From Chengkuizengella marina (lineage in GTDB: Bacteria > Bacillota > Bacilli > Paenibacillales > KCTC-33759): DNA of 64,000 nt. Location: positions 1-64,000 of the forward strand of contig NZ_SIJB01000035.1 in NCBI RefSeq assembly GCF_009910845.1, read 5' to 3'. A program made the position numbers and the translations under genes. Within the stretch, counting starts at the first letter, position 1; each line of letters begins with the position of its first letter. This document shows, piece after piece, positions 9,020-22,043 of the stretch. Below the pieces are notes generated by a model. That model saw nothing but the letters and a program-made list of their open reading frames with translations. It had not been told where the DNA came from and ran no database searches.

Positions 9020-10885
9020 TTAAAAATACCTCCTTCCAAGCATAGCTGCGATAATGATGATAAATCCAATTAAAGTAACTAAACCATATGTTTGTACTTG
9101 CCCATTTTGCATTCTAGTACTCGCTCTACCTGTTGCCAAGACAATATTGGCAGTTAACTTAACTAATCCGTCTACAATAAATCGATCAATTGTGTTTAGA
9201 ACAAGACCTAATATACGTAATGGCCTTACAATGGTCCACTCATATATCTCGTCTACATAATAACGATTAGCTAATACATTGTAAGCCCAGTTTCTAGATT
9301 TTGCACTTTGAGAAACTGACTTTTCACCAAACACAATCCAACCTAATACAATACCTGCAACGGCTACTACAGTGGATAAAATCATGACAATCCAGTTTGT
9401 ATGTTCTTCAACTACATTACCTGTTAACCATTCACCTAACCAAGGATTGAACGGTGTAAATACAAAACCTGCTATAACAGCTAAAATACATAAGACAATA
9501 AGTGGTAATGTCATCACTATAGATGACTCTTTTGGTTTATCCGAAGAACGATTACTTCCCAGAAAAGCAATCTTGAACAACCTAGTCATATAAAATGCAG
9601 TGAAAAATGCAGCAGTGATACCAACTATAAACAATATCAAGTTGTCATGATATGCTTCTGTTAAAATTGCATCTTTAGACCAAAAACCTGAAAACGGAAA
9701 AATTCCTGACAAAGCTAATGCCCCGATAGCAAAAGTAATTGTCGTTACTTTCATTGATTTCCAAATGCCACCCATTTCTCTTATATCTTGTTTATGCAAA
9801 GCATGTAATACGCTACCTGCACCTAAAAAGAGAAGCGCTTTGAAAAATGCATGTGTAAATAAATGAAACACTCCGGCAGTATAAGCCCCTATTCCAAGAG
9901 CCATGATCATATATCCTAACTGACTGACAGTAGAATAAGCAAGTATACGTTTAAAATCATTTTGAGCTATCGCGATTGTAGCTGCAAATATTGCAGTAAA
10001 ACCACCTACATAAGCTACAACTTCCATTGCAATGGGTGATGCAAGGAAAATATCATAAGTACGGGCTACTAAATATACACCAGCAGCAACCATTGTAGCT
10101 GCGTGAATCAAAGCACTAATTGGCGTAGGACCTTCCATCGCATCCGGTAACCAAGTATGTAATGGAAATTGACCTGATTTCCCCATTGCCCCTACAAAAA
10201 TTAAAATTGCGATTGTGGTTATAACCCATGCTTCAATTGGGATGCTATTTGTACTAAACGCATTATGTATATCTGTAAAATTTAAAGAATGGTTTGGCAT
10301 ATACCAGAATAACATTAGGATGGCAATAAATAACCCTATATCCCCAATTCTGGTAACAATAAAAGCTTTTTTGGCTGCGGCTTTTGCTGACTCTTTTTCA
10401 TACCAAAATCCAATAAGTAAAAAGGAACAGACACCTACAAGTTCCCAGAAAATATATAACTCAAGTAAATTTACGGATATAACAAGTCCTAACATTGAAA
10501 ATGTAAATAATGAAATATAACTATAAAATACCGTGATTCTATGATCATCTTTCATATATGCTTTTGAATATAAATTGACTAATAAACTGACAAGGGTGAC
10601 AACGATCAACATCATAGCGTTTAAATTGTTAATTTCAAAACCTAATCGAATAGAGATATCACCAAATGATAGCCAATCAAACTCATCCCAAGTATAAGCA
10701 TCCATAGTCCCATTCAAACGTTCGAATAATACTAGAAATGCGAATACAAATGAGAGCAATGCAGCTCCGATGCTGATATAGGCACTCCATTTATTTCCTT
10801 GTTTACCGATTGCAATCAATATCACAAAAGCAATCAGTGGAAAAAGGGGTATAAGCCAAGCTAATTGAGAGAATACCGATTCCAT
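9020..10885 (-). CDS. nuoL: NADH-quinone oxidoreductase subunit L
   Basis: The largest antiporter-like subunit of complex I, 621 residues with about 16 membrane segments. It contains the conserved YIFWELVGVCSFLLIGFWYE (Glu of helix 5), SGQFPLHTWLPDAMEGPTP and LAYSTVSQLGYM motifs. The C-terminal part corresponds to the long lateral helix that runs along the membrane arm. It starts with a GGAAGGG-type RBS 48 bases after nuoK and its stop is next to the nuoM start, indicating tight coupling. Confidence 0.96.
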   Translation of the reverse strand: MESVFSQLAWLIPLFPLIAFVILIAIGKQGNKWSAYISIGAALLSFVFAFLVLFERLNGTMDAYTWDEFDWLSFGDISIRLGFEINNLNAMMLIVVTLVSLLVNLYSKAYMKDDHRITVFYSYISLFTFSMLGLVISVNLLELYIFWELVGVCSFLLIGFWYEKESAKAAAKKAFIVTRIGDIGLFIAILMLFWYMPNHSLNFTDIHNAFSTNSIPIEAWVITTIAILIFVGAMGKSGQFPLHTWLPDAMEGPTPISALIHAATMVAAGVYLVARTYDIFLASPIAMEVVAYVGGFTAIFAATIAIAQNDFKRILAYSTVSQLGYMIMALGIGAYTAGVFHLFTHAFFKALLFLGAGSVLHALHKQDIREMGGIWKSMKVTTITFAIGALALSGIFPFSGFWSKDAILTEAYHDNLILFIVGITAAFFTAFYMTRLFKIAFLGSNRSSDKPKESSIVMTLPLIVLCILAVIAGFVFTPFNPWLGEWLTGNVVEEHTNWIVMILSTVVAVAGIVLGWIVFGEKSVSQSAKSRNWAYNVLANRYYVDEIYEWTIVRPLRILGLVLNTIDRFIVDGLVKLTANIVLATGRASTRMQNGQVQTYGLVTLIGFIIIIAAMLGRRYF

Positions 10886-10933
10886 AGTACCCTTCCTTTC
10901 CTTTAGTATTTGTTGTTCTAGTTAAAAAGGTAG

Positions 10934-11236
10934 TTATTTTTTCAATGAATTCATTTCAGTAACATTTGCTGTTGCTTTATTCCGATACAATGCAATTAAA
11001 ATGGCTATACCTACTGCCGCTTCAGCTGCAGCAATCGTAATATTAAACAATGAAAAAATTTGCCCTTTTAAGGAAGGATTAATTCCATATTTCGCAAAAG
11101 CAATCAAATTCAGATTTACTGCGTTTAACATCAATTCAATACATAATAATACGATGACCGCATTCTTTTTTGATAATGCACCATAGAGACCGATCACAAA
11201 CAACACAGCAGCTAATGTAAGATAAGAAGAAATCAT
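10934..11236 (-). CDS. nuoK: NADH-quinone oxidoreductase subunit K
   Basis: A small three-helix membrane subunit of 100 residues from the chosen start. It has the conserved helix-2 signature [18 protein letters not shown] (essential Glu) and [24 protein letters not shown]. The ATG at 11234-11236 is preceded by GGAGGAGG and gives the standard [10 protein letters not shown] start. An in-frame extension to 11278 would overlap nuoJ by about 38 bases and is not credible. It follows nuoJ with only a 4-base gap. Confidence 0.95.
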   Translation of the reverse strand: MISSYLTLAAVLFVIGLYGALSKKNAVIVLLCIELMLNAVNLNLIAFAKYGINPSLKGQIFSLFNITIAAAEAAVGIAILIALYRNKATANVTEMNSLKK

Positions 11237-11240
11237 GTTG

Positions 11241-11765
11241 TTAATCCTCCTCCCTTTTAGCCACAATGATGGCTCCAATAAAAGCGACCGTTAATAACAC
11301 AGATACCAATTCAAAAGGAATCACATGCCAAGTAAAAAGCTCAATTCCTATCATTTTTGTATTTTCTTCATTTGAAGTAAATTCTTGTATTGGAAAAACT
11401 GCATCCTGAATAGCTAAATATAAAATAATAAAAAAACCGATGCTTCCAACTAGCAACAATACGTTATGTAGTGCTCTCTTCGGTTCTTCATTTTGCTTCT
11501 CGTGTTTAGTCATCATAATTCCAAAAATCATTAATATCGTCATTGCACCTGCGTAAATTAAAACTTGTACAAAGGCTAAAAACTCGGCATCAAGCATAAC
11601 GTATAAACCTGCAAGACTGATAAAAGTAGTAGCAAGAGCTATAACCATATGGACAACTCTTTGGAGATTAATTAAAAAAACTGCCCCTACAATAACAAGC
11701 ATGGAAAAAATAATAAATAATAAGTTTTCTCCATTAGATAAAAAATCTATAAAATTCTCCAGCAT
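11241..11765 (-). CDS. nuoJ: NADH-quinone oxidoreductase subunit J
   Basis: A five-helix membrane subunit of 174 residues. The third helix carries the conserved [23 protein letters not shown], the segment that changes conformation (pi-bulge) in the E-channel of complex I. It starts with a GGAGG RBS three bases after nuoI. Its length is normal for the family. Confidence 0.94.
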   Translation of the reverse strand: MLENFIDFLSNGENLLFIIFSMLVIVGAVFLINLQRVVHMVIALATTFISLAGLYVMLDAEFLAFVQVLIYAGAMTILMIFGIMMTKHEKQNEEPKRALHNVLLLVGSIGFFIILYLAIQDAVFPIQEFTSNEENTKMIGIELFTWHVIPFELVSVLLTVAFIGAIIVAKREED

Positions 11766-11768
11766 AAA

Positions 11769-12236
11769 CTACTTTACCTCCTTCTTCGCCTTTGATGGGA
11801 TGGATTTTGGTTGTAAATTGATACTATTTTCTTTTCTGACATTTGTATTGTTATCATTTAACCATTCCATATTTTTAAACAGATCATCTCTACTATAGGT
11901 AGCTAATTCAAAATTATTGGTCATAACAATGGCTTCTGTGGGACAAACTTCTGTACATAAGTCACATAAGATACAAATTTCAAAATTGATATCGTAAGTG
12001 TCAATTACCTTCCCTTTTTTCTCAGGGTCAGGATTTTTCTTACCTACAAGATCAATACATTCTGTTGGACATATATTCATACACTGATTACACACGATAC
12101 ATTTTTCAGGATCAAAATGTTGTACACCTCGAAAACGATCGGGCATCTGTAAAGGAACATCAGGATATTGATAAGTTATTTTTTTCTTCGTAAGATTTTT
12201 TAAGGTAACACCCATTCCTTTAACTATACCTTTCAA
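11769..12236 (-). CDS. nuoI: NADH-quinone oxidoreductase subunit I (two 4Fe-4S ferredoxin)
   Basis: A peripheral-arm subunit carrying clusters N6a and N6b, with two ferredoxin motifs: CIVCNQCMNICP and CILCDLCTEVCP. Electrons pass through it to NuoB and then to quinone. I chose the TTG at 12234-12236 because GAGGTG lies six bases upstream and the protein then begins MKGIVKGMGVTLKNL, as relatives do. The alternative GTG at 12245 overlaps that RBS. The product is 155 residues with a charged C-terminal extension (about 120-155). Confidence 0.94.
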   Translation of the reverse strand: MKGIVKGMGVTLKNLTKKKITYQYPDVPLQMPDRFRGVQHFDPEKCIVCNQCMNICPTECIDLVGKKNPDPEKKGKVIDTYDINFEICILCDLCTEVCPTEAIVMTNNFELATYSRDDLFKNMEWLNDNNTNVRKENSINLQPKSIPSKAKKEVK

Positions 12237-12263
12237 CGGTTTCACCTCATTTCAATAGTTACA

Positions 12264-13238
12264 TTATTTAAATATTTCTATAATAATTGTCGTTACAAAT
12301 ATATTAACCAAAGCCAAAGGTAATAAAACCTTCCAACCTAGCGACATTAAATGATCCACTCTTATTCTCGGCAACGTTGCACGTATCCAAAACAGGAAAA
12401 ATACGATCGAAGAAAATTTTAAAATAAACCATATTATCCCCGGAATAAAATCAAGAAACGGTAGCGGAGAATGCCAGCCTCCTAAAAACAGAATTGTTGT
12501 TAGAGCTGCTATGGCATACACATACACATATTCAGCAAGCATGAAAAAAGCAAATCTAAAACCACTGTATTCCACGTGATAACCTGCTACTAATTCTGAT
12601 TCAGCTTCAGGCAAATCAAATGGTGTACGGTTCAACTCTGAAACGGCTGCAATGATAAATATGATAAACCCTACAATTTGTGGAAGGAAATTCCAGTTCC
12701 AGAAACCACCTGCTTGACCTTCTACGATGGTATTTAAGCTTAAACTACCGCTTAAAAGAATGACACCAACAACAGACATGACTAAAGGGACTTCATAACT
12801 AATCATTTGTGCAGCTGAACGCATGCCGCCCAACAATGAATATTTGTTATTTGAAGCCCATCCACCAAGTAATATCCCTATTGTTGAAATACTGGATAAA
12901 GCAAAATAGTATAATAACCCTACATTCAAATCTGCAAATTGCCAATCCGCAGTATAAGGAATTGTAGCTAACACCACAAATGCCGGTACAAACGTAATGA
13001 CAGGAGCTAAGATAAATAGAAACCGATCTGCCTTATTTGGAATTGTATCCTCTTTAATTAAAAGCTTCAATACATCCGCAACAGTTTGAAATAAACCTAA
13101 TGGTCCTACGCGGTTTGGCCCTTTTCTCAATTGAATCCAACCTATAACTTTACGTTCAAAGTAAATGGCATAGGTTACAAAACCAAGTACAACTACAAGA
13201 AGAAAAGCGGCCCATAATATGTTCTGGAGAAGTGCCAT
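12264..13238 (-). CDS. nuoH: NADH-quinone oxidoreductase subunit H
   Basis: A membrane subunit at the base of the quinone-binding chamber, 324 residues with eight hydrophobic helices. Diagnostic stretches are ERKVIGWIQLRKGPNRVGP, the acidic loop AAVSELNRTPFDLPEAESELVAGYHVEYSG and WIRATLPRIRVDHLM. The start overlaps the nuoD stop by one base (TAATG), typical of translational coupling, and GGAGG is found ten bases upstream. Normal length. Confidence 0.96.
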   Translation of the reverse strand: MALLQNILWAAFLLVVVLGFVTYAIYFERKVIGWIQLRKGPNRVGPLGLFQTVADVLKLLIKEDTIPNKADRFLFILAPVITFVPAFVVLATIPYTADWQFADLNVGLLYYFALSSISTIGILLGGWASNNKYSLLGGMRSAAQMISYEVPLVMSVVGVILLSGSLSLNTIVEGQAGGFWNWNFLPQIVGFIIFIIAAVSELNRTPFDLPEAESELVAGYHVEYSGFRFAFFMLAEYVYVYAIAALTTILFLGGWHSPLPFLDFIPGIIWFILKFSSIVFFLFWIRATLPRIRVDHLMSLGWKVLLPLALVNIFVTTIIIEIFK

Positions 13239-14338
13239 TAGCCATCTACCTCCCCTAATACAATATCAATACCACCAAGTATGGTTACTAAGTTTGTCAT
13301 CGTTTCACCGACTAATAATTTAGGTAAAATTTGCAAGTTTACAAATGAAGGCCTTCTAAACTTTAAACGATAAGGTTGCGGTTTTTTCTTAGATACAATA
13401 TGACATCCAATTTCGCCTCTTGGGGATTCAATACGTGTATAAACTTCCCCTTCTGGTGGTCTGATTACTCTAGGTACCTTGGCCATAATTTTTCCATCTT
13501 CAGGAAATTGTTCTACAGCTTGTTCCAAAATACGCAAGCTTTGTTTGATTTCTTCAAATCTAACTAAGTATCTAGCATAACAATCCCCTTCTGTTTGAAC
13601 AGGAACGTCAAACTCAAAACGATCATATATACTGTATGGTTGGTTCTTACGAAGATCAAACTTTACCCCTGTTGATCTTAAATTAGCACCACTAAGGCCA
13701 TAATCTATTGCGGTTTGCGCATCGTATTTCCCAACACCTTTAACCCTAGCTAAAAAGATTTCATTCCCACTCACTAACTGTTCATATTCATCTAACTTAT
13801 CTCTCATATATGGTATAAAATCACGAACTTTGTCTATCCAGCCCTCAGGAGCGTCCCATTTCACACCGCCAACTCTCATATAAAAATATGTAAGTCTAGC
13901 ACCACATAACTCATTAAACATATTGATGATCATTTCTCTTTCTCTAAAAGCATATAGAAAAGGACTCATAGCACCGATGTCTAATAAATAAGTTCCCCAC
14001 CATACTAAATGGCTGGCGATGCGCTGTAACTCCATAACGATTAATCTTAAAAATTCCGCTCTTTCTGGTATTTCAAGATCCATCAAAGTCTCCACTGCAT
14101 GACATAACACGTAATTGTTTGTCATAGCAGAGACATAGTCCATTCTATCTGTATAGGGAATAACCTGAGTATATGTTAAATTTTCAGCTAGTTTCTCAGT
14201 ACCTCTATGTAAATATCCGATTACAGGTGTGGCTTCCGTAATGACCTCACCGTCTAACTTTACGATAATTCTAAATACACCATGTGTACTCGGATGCTGT
14301 GGTCCCACATTTAAAAGTAATTCTTCTGTACGTATCAT
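13238..14338 (-). CDS. nuoD: NADH-quinone oxidoreductase subunit D (49-kDa)
   Basis: The hydrogenase-derived 49-kDa subunit that forms the quinone site with NuoB. The 366-residue product shows NVGPQHPSTHGVFRI, GYLHRGTEKLAE and YTDRMDYVSAMTNN near the N-terminus, and GGIDIVLGEVDG at the C-terminus (normal for the family). It starts with GGAGGTG upstream, eight bases after nuoC. NuoC and NuoD are separate proteins here rather than fused as in enterobacteria. Confidence 0.96.
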   Translation of the reverse strand: MIRTEELLLNVGPQHPSTHGVFRIIVKLDGEVITEATPVIGYLHRGTEKLAENLTYTQVIPYTDRMDYVSAMTNNYVLCHAVETLMDLEIPERAEFLRLIVMELQRIASHLVWWGTYLLDIGAMSPFLYAFREREMIINMFNELCGARLTYFYMRVGGVKWDAPEGWIDKVRDFIPYMRDKLDEYEQLVSGNEIFLARVKGVGKYDAQTAIDYGLSGANLRSTGVKFDLRKNQPYSIYDRFEFDVPVQTEGDCYARYLVRFEEIKQSLRILEQAVEQFPEDGKIMAKVPRVIRPPEGEVYTRIESPRGEIGCHIVSKKKPQPYRLKFRRPSFVNLQILPKLLVGETMTNLVTILGGIDIVLGEVDG

Positions 14339-14346
14339 CTGGTTTG

Positions 14347-14922
14347 TTACACCTCCGGATCTATCGGTTCATAATCTTTTCTTAAAGGATGCCCTTCCCA
14401 GTCTTCAGGCATCATGATCCTTTTTAAATTAGGATGACCCGGAAACTGAATACCTAATAAATCGTAGATTTCTCTTTCATTCCAGTTCGCCGTATTCCAT
14501 ACAGAAGTGACTGATGGAATAGAAGGATCTTCTCTATCTGCTTTAATCTTAATACAAATGTCTTGTTGATTGTCTGTTGACATCGATAGTAAATAATAAA
14601 CAACCTCAAAATATGTCTCATAATCAATCCCAGAAACATTACGCAAATAATTTAGTTTTAATGTTTCTGACTCTTTAAGCATCATTGCTGTTTTAAGCCA
14701 ATACGGACTTCGAATGACAATGCTTGGCAAGTCCCTATCTAGCTCATTTATATAAGCTTCTTCAACTGCATCTTCAGCTATATTTGATTTAACTAAATCC
14801 ACTAAGCGGTCTAATTTAGCCTGATTTGGTGAAGGTTCTACAATTTCTACTACTTCATTTTCCTCTATTTCCTTCTTTGCCTCTTTTGGGTCCATTTCAG
14901 TAACATGTTTTTGATCACTCAT
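14347..14922 (-). CDS. nuoC: NADH-quinone oxidoreductase subunit C (30-kDa)
   Basis: A peripheral-arm subunit of 191 residues. The C-terminal two thirds form the 30-kDa subunit domain, ending in the signature [39 protein letters not shown]. The first 55 residues are an acidic, low-complexity extension ([17 protein letters not shown]), a feature of several Bacillales NuoC proteins whose role is unclear. It overlaps the nuoB 3' end by four bases (ATGA). Confidence 0.94.
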   Translation of the reverse strand: MSDQKHVTEMDPKEAKKEIEENEVVEIVEPSPNQAKLDRLVDLVKSNIAEDAVEEAYINELDRDLPSIVIRSPYWLKTAMMLKESETLKLNYLRNVSGIDYETYFEVVYYLLSMSTDNQQDICIKIKADREDPSIPSVTSVWNTANWNEREIYDLLGIQFPGHPNLKRIMMPEDWEGHPLRKDYEPIDPEV

Positions 14923-15437
14923 ACCTCTGTCACCCTTTTCCCGGTTTTTGCTTCATACTTTATCTTTTCTTGTAATTTATTAATACCATAAATTAAAGCA
15001 GCTGGATTAGGCGGGCAACCAGGGATATATACATCTACAGGAACAATTTGATCTACCCCTTTGACAACAGAATAGGATTTAATATATGGACCTCCAGCCG
15101 TTGCACATGAACCCATTGCAATGACCCATTTTGGCTCAGGCATTTGATCATACAAACGTCGTAATAAAGGAGCCATTTTTTTAGTTACTGTCCCCGATAC
15201 AATCATGACATCTGATTGTCTTGGAGAGGTACGGAATATAACACCAAAACGATCTAAATCATAATGTGATGCACCTGTCCCCATCATTTCAATGGCACAG
15301 CAAGCTAAGCCAAAAGTAAGTGGCCATAAGGAATTACTCCTCGCCCATGCTTTTAACTGTTCTAAGGTACCCATGAATACGTTACGTTGCAATTCCTCTT
15401 GTTCCTCTGGTGAAATCTTTGTTAAATCGAGTTCCAT
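14919..15437 (-). CDS. nuoB: NADH-quinone oxidoreductase subunit B (cluster N2)
   Basis: A peripheral-arm subunit holding the terminal 4Fe-4S cluster N2. The ligand pattern is intact: the tandem cysteines in GLACCAIEM (residues 46-47 from the chosen start), the Cys of [11 protein letters not shown] and that of IPGCPPNP. I chose the ATG at 15435-15437, which has AAGGTG upstream. The longer reading to 15458 begins inside nuoA with no RBS. Even so the gene overlaps the nuoA end by 16 bases. 172 residues, normal. Confidence 0.95.
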   Translation of the reverse strand: MELDLTKISPEEQEELQRNVFMGTLEQLKAWARSNSLWPLTFGLACCAIEMMGTGASHYDLDRFGVIFRTSPRQSDVMIVSGTVTKKMAPLLRRLYDQMPEPKWVIAMGSCATAGGPYIKSYSVVKGVDQIVPVDVYIPGCPPNPAALIYGINKLQEKIKYEAKTGKRVTEV

Positions 15438-15793
15438 TGTAACACCTTCTTCTTCCAAGCGTAAGCTAATCCTACAACTAATAATGATACGAAAATTAAC
15501 ATTTCAACTAAAGCAAAAAGTCCTAATTTGTCATAAGCAACTGCCCATGGATATAAAAAGACAGTTTCTACATCAAAAATAACAAACATTAAAGCAAATA
15601 AATAATAACGTATGTTGAAACGAATCTGACCTGCACCTACAGGTTCATTTCCACTTTCATAAGTGGTGTACTTCTCTTCCATTGGATTATTAGGTCTTAA
15701 AATTCGGCCAACCGTAAGCGCTGCCACTGGTAAGAAAATACCGAGCGCAATAAAAATAGCGACGATAACATAGTTATTCATGTATGTTTCCAT
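15422..15793 (-). CDS. nuoA: NADH-quinone oxidoreductase subunit A
   Basis: A three-helix membrane subunit, first gene of the operon. The conserved loop [15 protein letters not shown] and the second helix [26 protein letters not shown] identify it. The ATG at 15791-15793 has GGAGGG ten bases upstream. The upstream in-frame ATG at 15811 overlaps that RBS and is unlikely. Together the operon encodes A, B, C, D, H, I, J, K, L, M and N. No nuoE, F or G is present, so the NADH-oxidising module is missing from this locus. Confidence 0.94.
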   Translation of the reverse strand: METYMNNYVIVAIFIALGIFLPVAALTVGRILRPNNPMEEKYTTYESGNEPVGAGQIRFNIRYYLFALMFVIFDVETVFLYPWAVAYDKLGLFALVEMLIFVSLLVVGLAYAWKKKVLQWNSI

Positions 15794-15878
15794 CGACGTA
15801 TGTCCCTCCATTCAATGAAGTCCAATTTATAAGTTTTTCTTATGGACATTTTTATATTCAATAATAAATGTCGTGAAC

Positions 15879-15907
15879 ATTATAACAAAAGCTTACATCT
15901 AAGTCTA
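15879..15907 (-). promoter_or_regulatory. Probable promoter of the nuo operon
   Basis: On the minus strand -35 TAGACT (15902-15907) and -10 TATAAT (15879-15884) are 17 bases apart, with a TG one base before the -10 (extended -10). The start would lie near 15872, giving a leader of about 80 bases before nuoA. The rest of the 15812-16220 gap is AT-rich; a short rightward open frame there has no RBS. Confidence 0.5.
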
Positions 15908-16219
15908 TTGTACAAATCATTAATTTTTAAAGGTAACTTTTGTTGGGAATCGACGTTCATTCATTGCATTGCTTTATTATGTGTAAACAGTATGTTTTCA
16001 AAGGCAAAATACTTGTTAAAAAGCAAAGATTAATACTTTACTGCTCATGATTTGGTGAAAATGAATTAATTATAATATTTTTTTATTGTGACTATAATAT
16101 GTGATGTTTTTCACAATCGATTATATTATAGAAAAATGGTCTCTCTTTATAATATGAACCTTTTGAATGTATTGTGCACAATCATATAAAATCAAAAAAA
16201 ATCTACTTTCAGATCTATA

Positions 16220-16258
16220 TAAAAACTGCCGACATATGATGTGCGACAGTTTTTATAT
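16220..16258 (-). terminator. Terminator after atpC
   Basis: AAAAACTGTCGCACATCATATGTCGGCAGTTTTT on the minus strand is a stable imperfect hairpin with a T-rich 3' arm, a few bases after the atpC stop. It separates the atp operon from the nuo promoter. Confidence 0.85.
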
Positions 16259-16262
16259 CAAT

Positions 16263-16667
16263 TTAAAATTGTTTATCAGTGGAACTAATTCGATTGATCG
16301 CTTTCTGCAATGCCATCTCAGCACGACGAAAATCATATTCAGCTTTTTTGTCAGCCAATCTTCTTTCCGCGCGTTCCTTAGCAGCTTGTGCACGTTCAAC
16401 ATCAATTTCTCCTGCACGTTCTGCAACTTCTGCAAGAATAACCACTTTTTCTTTACTTACTTCCATAAAGCCGCCATGTACAGCGATGATCTCCTCATCG
16501 TTTCCAGTTTTAACCTTCATCGGTGCAACTTTTAAAGCAGTAACTAACGGAATGTGATTAGGTAAAATACCTAATTGACCTTCCACACCTGTGACGACAA
16601 TCATATTCACGTCCTGAGAATACACTTTTCTCTCAGGAGTAACGATTTCTAATGTAAAAGTACTCAT
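16263..16667 (-). CDS. atpC: ATP synthase subunit epsilon
   Basis: The central-stalk subunit of F1, 134 residues. The N-terminal beta-sandwich (about 1-85, TFTLEIVTPERKVYS and GVEGQLGILPNHIPLVTAL) is followed by a two-helix C-terminal domain rich in Arg/Glu/Lys (about 90-134), which can act as a regulatory brake. It is the last gene of the atp operon, with AGGAGG upstream. Normal length and intact. Confidence 0.95.
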   Translation of the reverse strand: MSTFTLEIVTPERKVYSQDVNMIVVTGVEGQLGILPNHIPLVTALKVAPMKVKTGNDEEIIAVHGGFMEVSKEKVVILAEVAERAGEIDVERAQAAKERAERRLADKKAEYDFRRAEMALQKAINRISSTDKQF

Positions 16668-16722
16668 AACTTCCTCCTACAAGTTTCATTTTTAGAAACT
16701 TAGGATTTTTAAATCAACCCTA

Positions 16723-18141
<1,419 letters not shown>

Positions 18142-18176
18142 TTAAGGTTTTAAAAGTTAGTGCATATATTGTTTCA

Positions 18177-19040
18177 TTATCCTTGAGCATTCGCTCCAGC
18201 AATAATTTCAGAAATTTCTTGTGTAATCGCAGCCTGACGTGCACGGTTGTATACAAGCGTAAGACCAGCAATTAAATCAGTCGCATTGTTCGTTGCATTA
18301 CCCATTGCCGTCATTCTGGCACCAAATTCACTAGCTTTACCTTCCAATACTGCACTATAAATCAAAGTTTCAGCATATTTAGGCAATAATACATCCAACA
18401 CTTCCTCTGCAGAAGGCTCATATTCATATAGAGCAGAATTACCATTGGATTCAGAAATATCGCTTAATGGTAAAAGACGTTTTTCTACAGGGATCTGTGT
18501 GATAGGGTTCACAAATTCGTTATATGCTAAATATAACTCATCGTATAATCCATCACTAAAGTTTTGCACCGCAGTTTTAGCAATTTCCTGTATGTCCAAG
18601 TATTGAGGATTATCTGGCAATCCAGTTACTTGAGATACAATCGGCATATTTCTTCTTTTGAAATAATCCCGACCTTTTCGACCGATAACAAAAATAGAAT
18701 AGTCATCAGTAGAATTATGCTTTTCTTGGATCGTGTTCATGACCATTCGCAATAGATTCGCATTGTAACCCCCTGCTAATCCACGGTCCGAAGTAATCAC
18801 TAGATAACCCGTCTTTTTCACTTCTCGGCTTTGTAGCATAGGGTGTTTCAAGTTTTTTGTAGCGGAAGCAATGTTTGAAATTACTTCTTTTATTTTATCT
18901 GAATACGGTCTAGCAGCTTCAGCATTTTCTTGTGCTTTCCTTAATCCTGAAGCAGCTACCATTTCCATTGCTTTTGTAATCTGTTTCGTATTTTGGAAAC
19001 CACTGATTTGGCGCTTTATATCGCGCATACCTTTAGCCAT
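18177..19040 (-). CDS. atpG: ATP synthase subunit gamma
   Basis: The rotating central-stalk subunit, 287 residues. The N-terminal [33 protein letters not shown] and the C-terminal [30 protein letters not shown] helices that form the coiled-coil rotor are both intact. A central region with [13 protein letters not shown] is also characteristic. It has a GGTGG-type RBS and normal length. Confidence 0.97.
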   Translation of the reverse strand: MAKGMRDIKRQISGFQNTKQITKAMEMVAASGLRKAQENAEAARPYSDKIKEVISNIASATKNLKHPMLQSREVKKTGYLVITSDRGLAGGYNANLLRMVMNTIQEKHNSTDDYSIFVIGRKGRDYFKRRNMPIVSQVTGLPDNPQYLDIQEIAKTAVQNFSDGLYDELYLAYNEFVNPITQIPVEKRLLPLSDISESNGNSALYEYEPSAEEVLDVLLPKYAETLIYSAVLEGKASEFGARMTAMGNATNNATDLIAGLTLVYNRARQAAITQEISEIIAGANAQG

Positions 19041-19084
19041 TTAGTTCACCACCTTGTAGGCTATTTAAAAAACACTCTACTGGA

Positions 19085-20605
<1,521 letters not shown>

Positions 20606-20611
20606 TCACCC

Positions 20612-21163
20612 CTAACTATATTGCTTGCTGTTTAATTCTTGTTCAAGTGCAGCTAACTTACCTGATAAGCTGCCGTCATATAAACGATCACCAATGCGAA
20701 CTTTTAATCCACCTAAAAGACCAGGATCAATTTCATTTGAAGCATTGATTTGTTTGCCTGTTAATTTACCAAATCGATCTTCAACTTCTTTTAATTCATC
20801 TTCGGATAACTTAGATGGTGTATATACCACTGCATCTGCTTGACCTAAAAATTCATTGGCAACCCCAACATAATATTCATAAATCGCTGCTAAGATTGAA
20901 CCTCTTCCTCTTTCAAAAAGAAGCTGGACCGTATGAAGTACAATTTCAGATACTTTTCCTTCAAAAGCATTGCTGATTACTTCCTTCTTTTTGTCCACTC
21001 CAATATTAGGATGGGAAATAAATTTATTAAAATCTTTATCCACTTCTATAAATTGCACAATTGATTTTAATTCTTTTTCCACTTCTATTATTACATCTTG
21101 CTCTCGAGCAACTTCAAAAAGTGCTTTTGCGTATCTTTTTCCTACTAAAGTGTCGCTGCTCAT
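20612..21163 (-). CDS. atpH: ATP synthase subunit delta
   Basis: The peripheral-stalk subunit linking F1 alpha to the b subunits, 183 residues. An N-terminal helical bundle (VGKRYAKALFEVAREQ) is followed by a C-terminal domain with the family signature IDPGLLGGLKVRIGDRLYDGSLSGKLAALEQEL. It overlaps atpF by four bases. The start has GGAGG upstream. Confidence 0.95.
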   Translation of the reverse strand: MSSDTLVGKRYAKALFEVAREQDVIIEVEKELKSIVQFIEVDKDFNKFISHPNIGVDKKKEVISNAFEGKVSEIVLHTVQLLFERGRGSILAAIYEYYVGVANEFLGQADAVVYTPSKLSEDELKEVEDRFGKLTGKQINASNEIDPGLLGGLKVRIGDRLYDGSLSGKLAALEQELNSKQYS

Positions 21164-21642
21164 AGTTTTCCTCCTACCTCTTTCAGGTATTTGTCAACTA
21201 ATTGTTGTTGTGATTTTTCATCAAGCTTTTGCTCGATAATTTTGGAAGCAATCATAATGGACATTGCTCCTACTTGCGCACGCAACGTTTGAGCTGCTTT
21301 TGATTTTTCATTTTCAATATCTTTAAGTGCATCCTCTTTTAACTTCGCCGCTGTTGCTTTTGCATCTTCAACGATTTCATCAGCTTGTCTTGCACTCGTT
21401 TGTTTCGCTTGCTCAATAATTTGATATGCTTCCTGACGAGTTTGTTGCATGGATGCCTCTTGTTCTTTTAAAAGTTTGTCTGCTTCTGCACGGTTAGTTT
21501 CAGCCGTACGCATTTCTTCTAATACATGCTCTTTACGTTTTTCCATTACGGACATCAATGGCCCGAATGCATATTTGCTTAGTAACCATAACAAAATACC
21601 AAACGCAATAATTTGAAAAACTATAGATCCATCTATACTCAA
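21160..21642 (-). CDS. atpF: ATP synthase subunit b
   Basis: The peripheral-stalk subunit, 160 residues: one N-terminal membrane helix (about 7-27) followed by a long amphipathic helix (about 30-140) that dimerises and reaches F1. Translation begins at TTG (21640-21642) with GGGAG nine bases upstream. A hairpin-containing spacer of 94 bases separates it from atpE, much longer than the other gaps in this operon. Confidence 0.94.
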   Translation of the reverse strand: MSIDGSIVFQIIAFGILLWLLSKYAFGPLMSVMEKRKEHVLEEMRTAETNRAEADKLLKEQEASMQQTRQEAYQIIEQAKQTSARQADEIVEDAKATAAKLKEDALKDIENEKSKAAQTLRAQVGAMSIMIASKIIEQKLDEKSQQQLVDKYLKEVGGKL

Positions 21643-21694
21643 CTTTAGTCACTCCCTTCTCAGAGATTAATTCAATCAATCTTGACAAAATGAA

Positions 21695-21722
21695 GGCGTG
21701 GTGGCTTATACCATCCCCGCCG
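21695..21722 (-). other. Intercistronic hairpin between atpE and atpF
   Basis: The mRNA-sense strand reads GGCGGGGATGG-TATAAG-CCACCACGCC, which can fold into a GC-rich stem. No T run follows, so it is not a terminator. It may stabilise or partly attenuate the transcript at the point where c-subunit output must exceed that of b. This is inference from structure only. Confidence 0.4.
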
Positions 21723-21736
21723 AACTTGAAATCTAA

Positions 21737-22015
<279 letters not shown>

Positions 22016-22043
22016 TTATCTCAGTAGTGCTGAGTTAGATTCT

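Noticed and set aside
15842..16033. Rightward 63-codon frame upstream of the nuo operon
   Set aside because: Lies over the nuo promoter, has no RBS and a low-complexity AT-driven composition.
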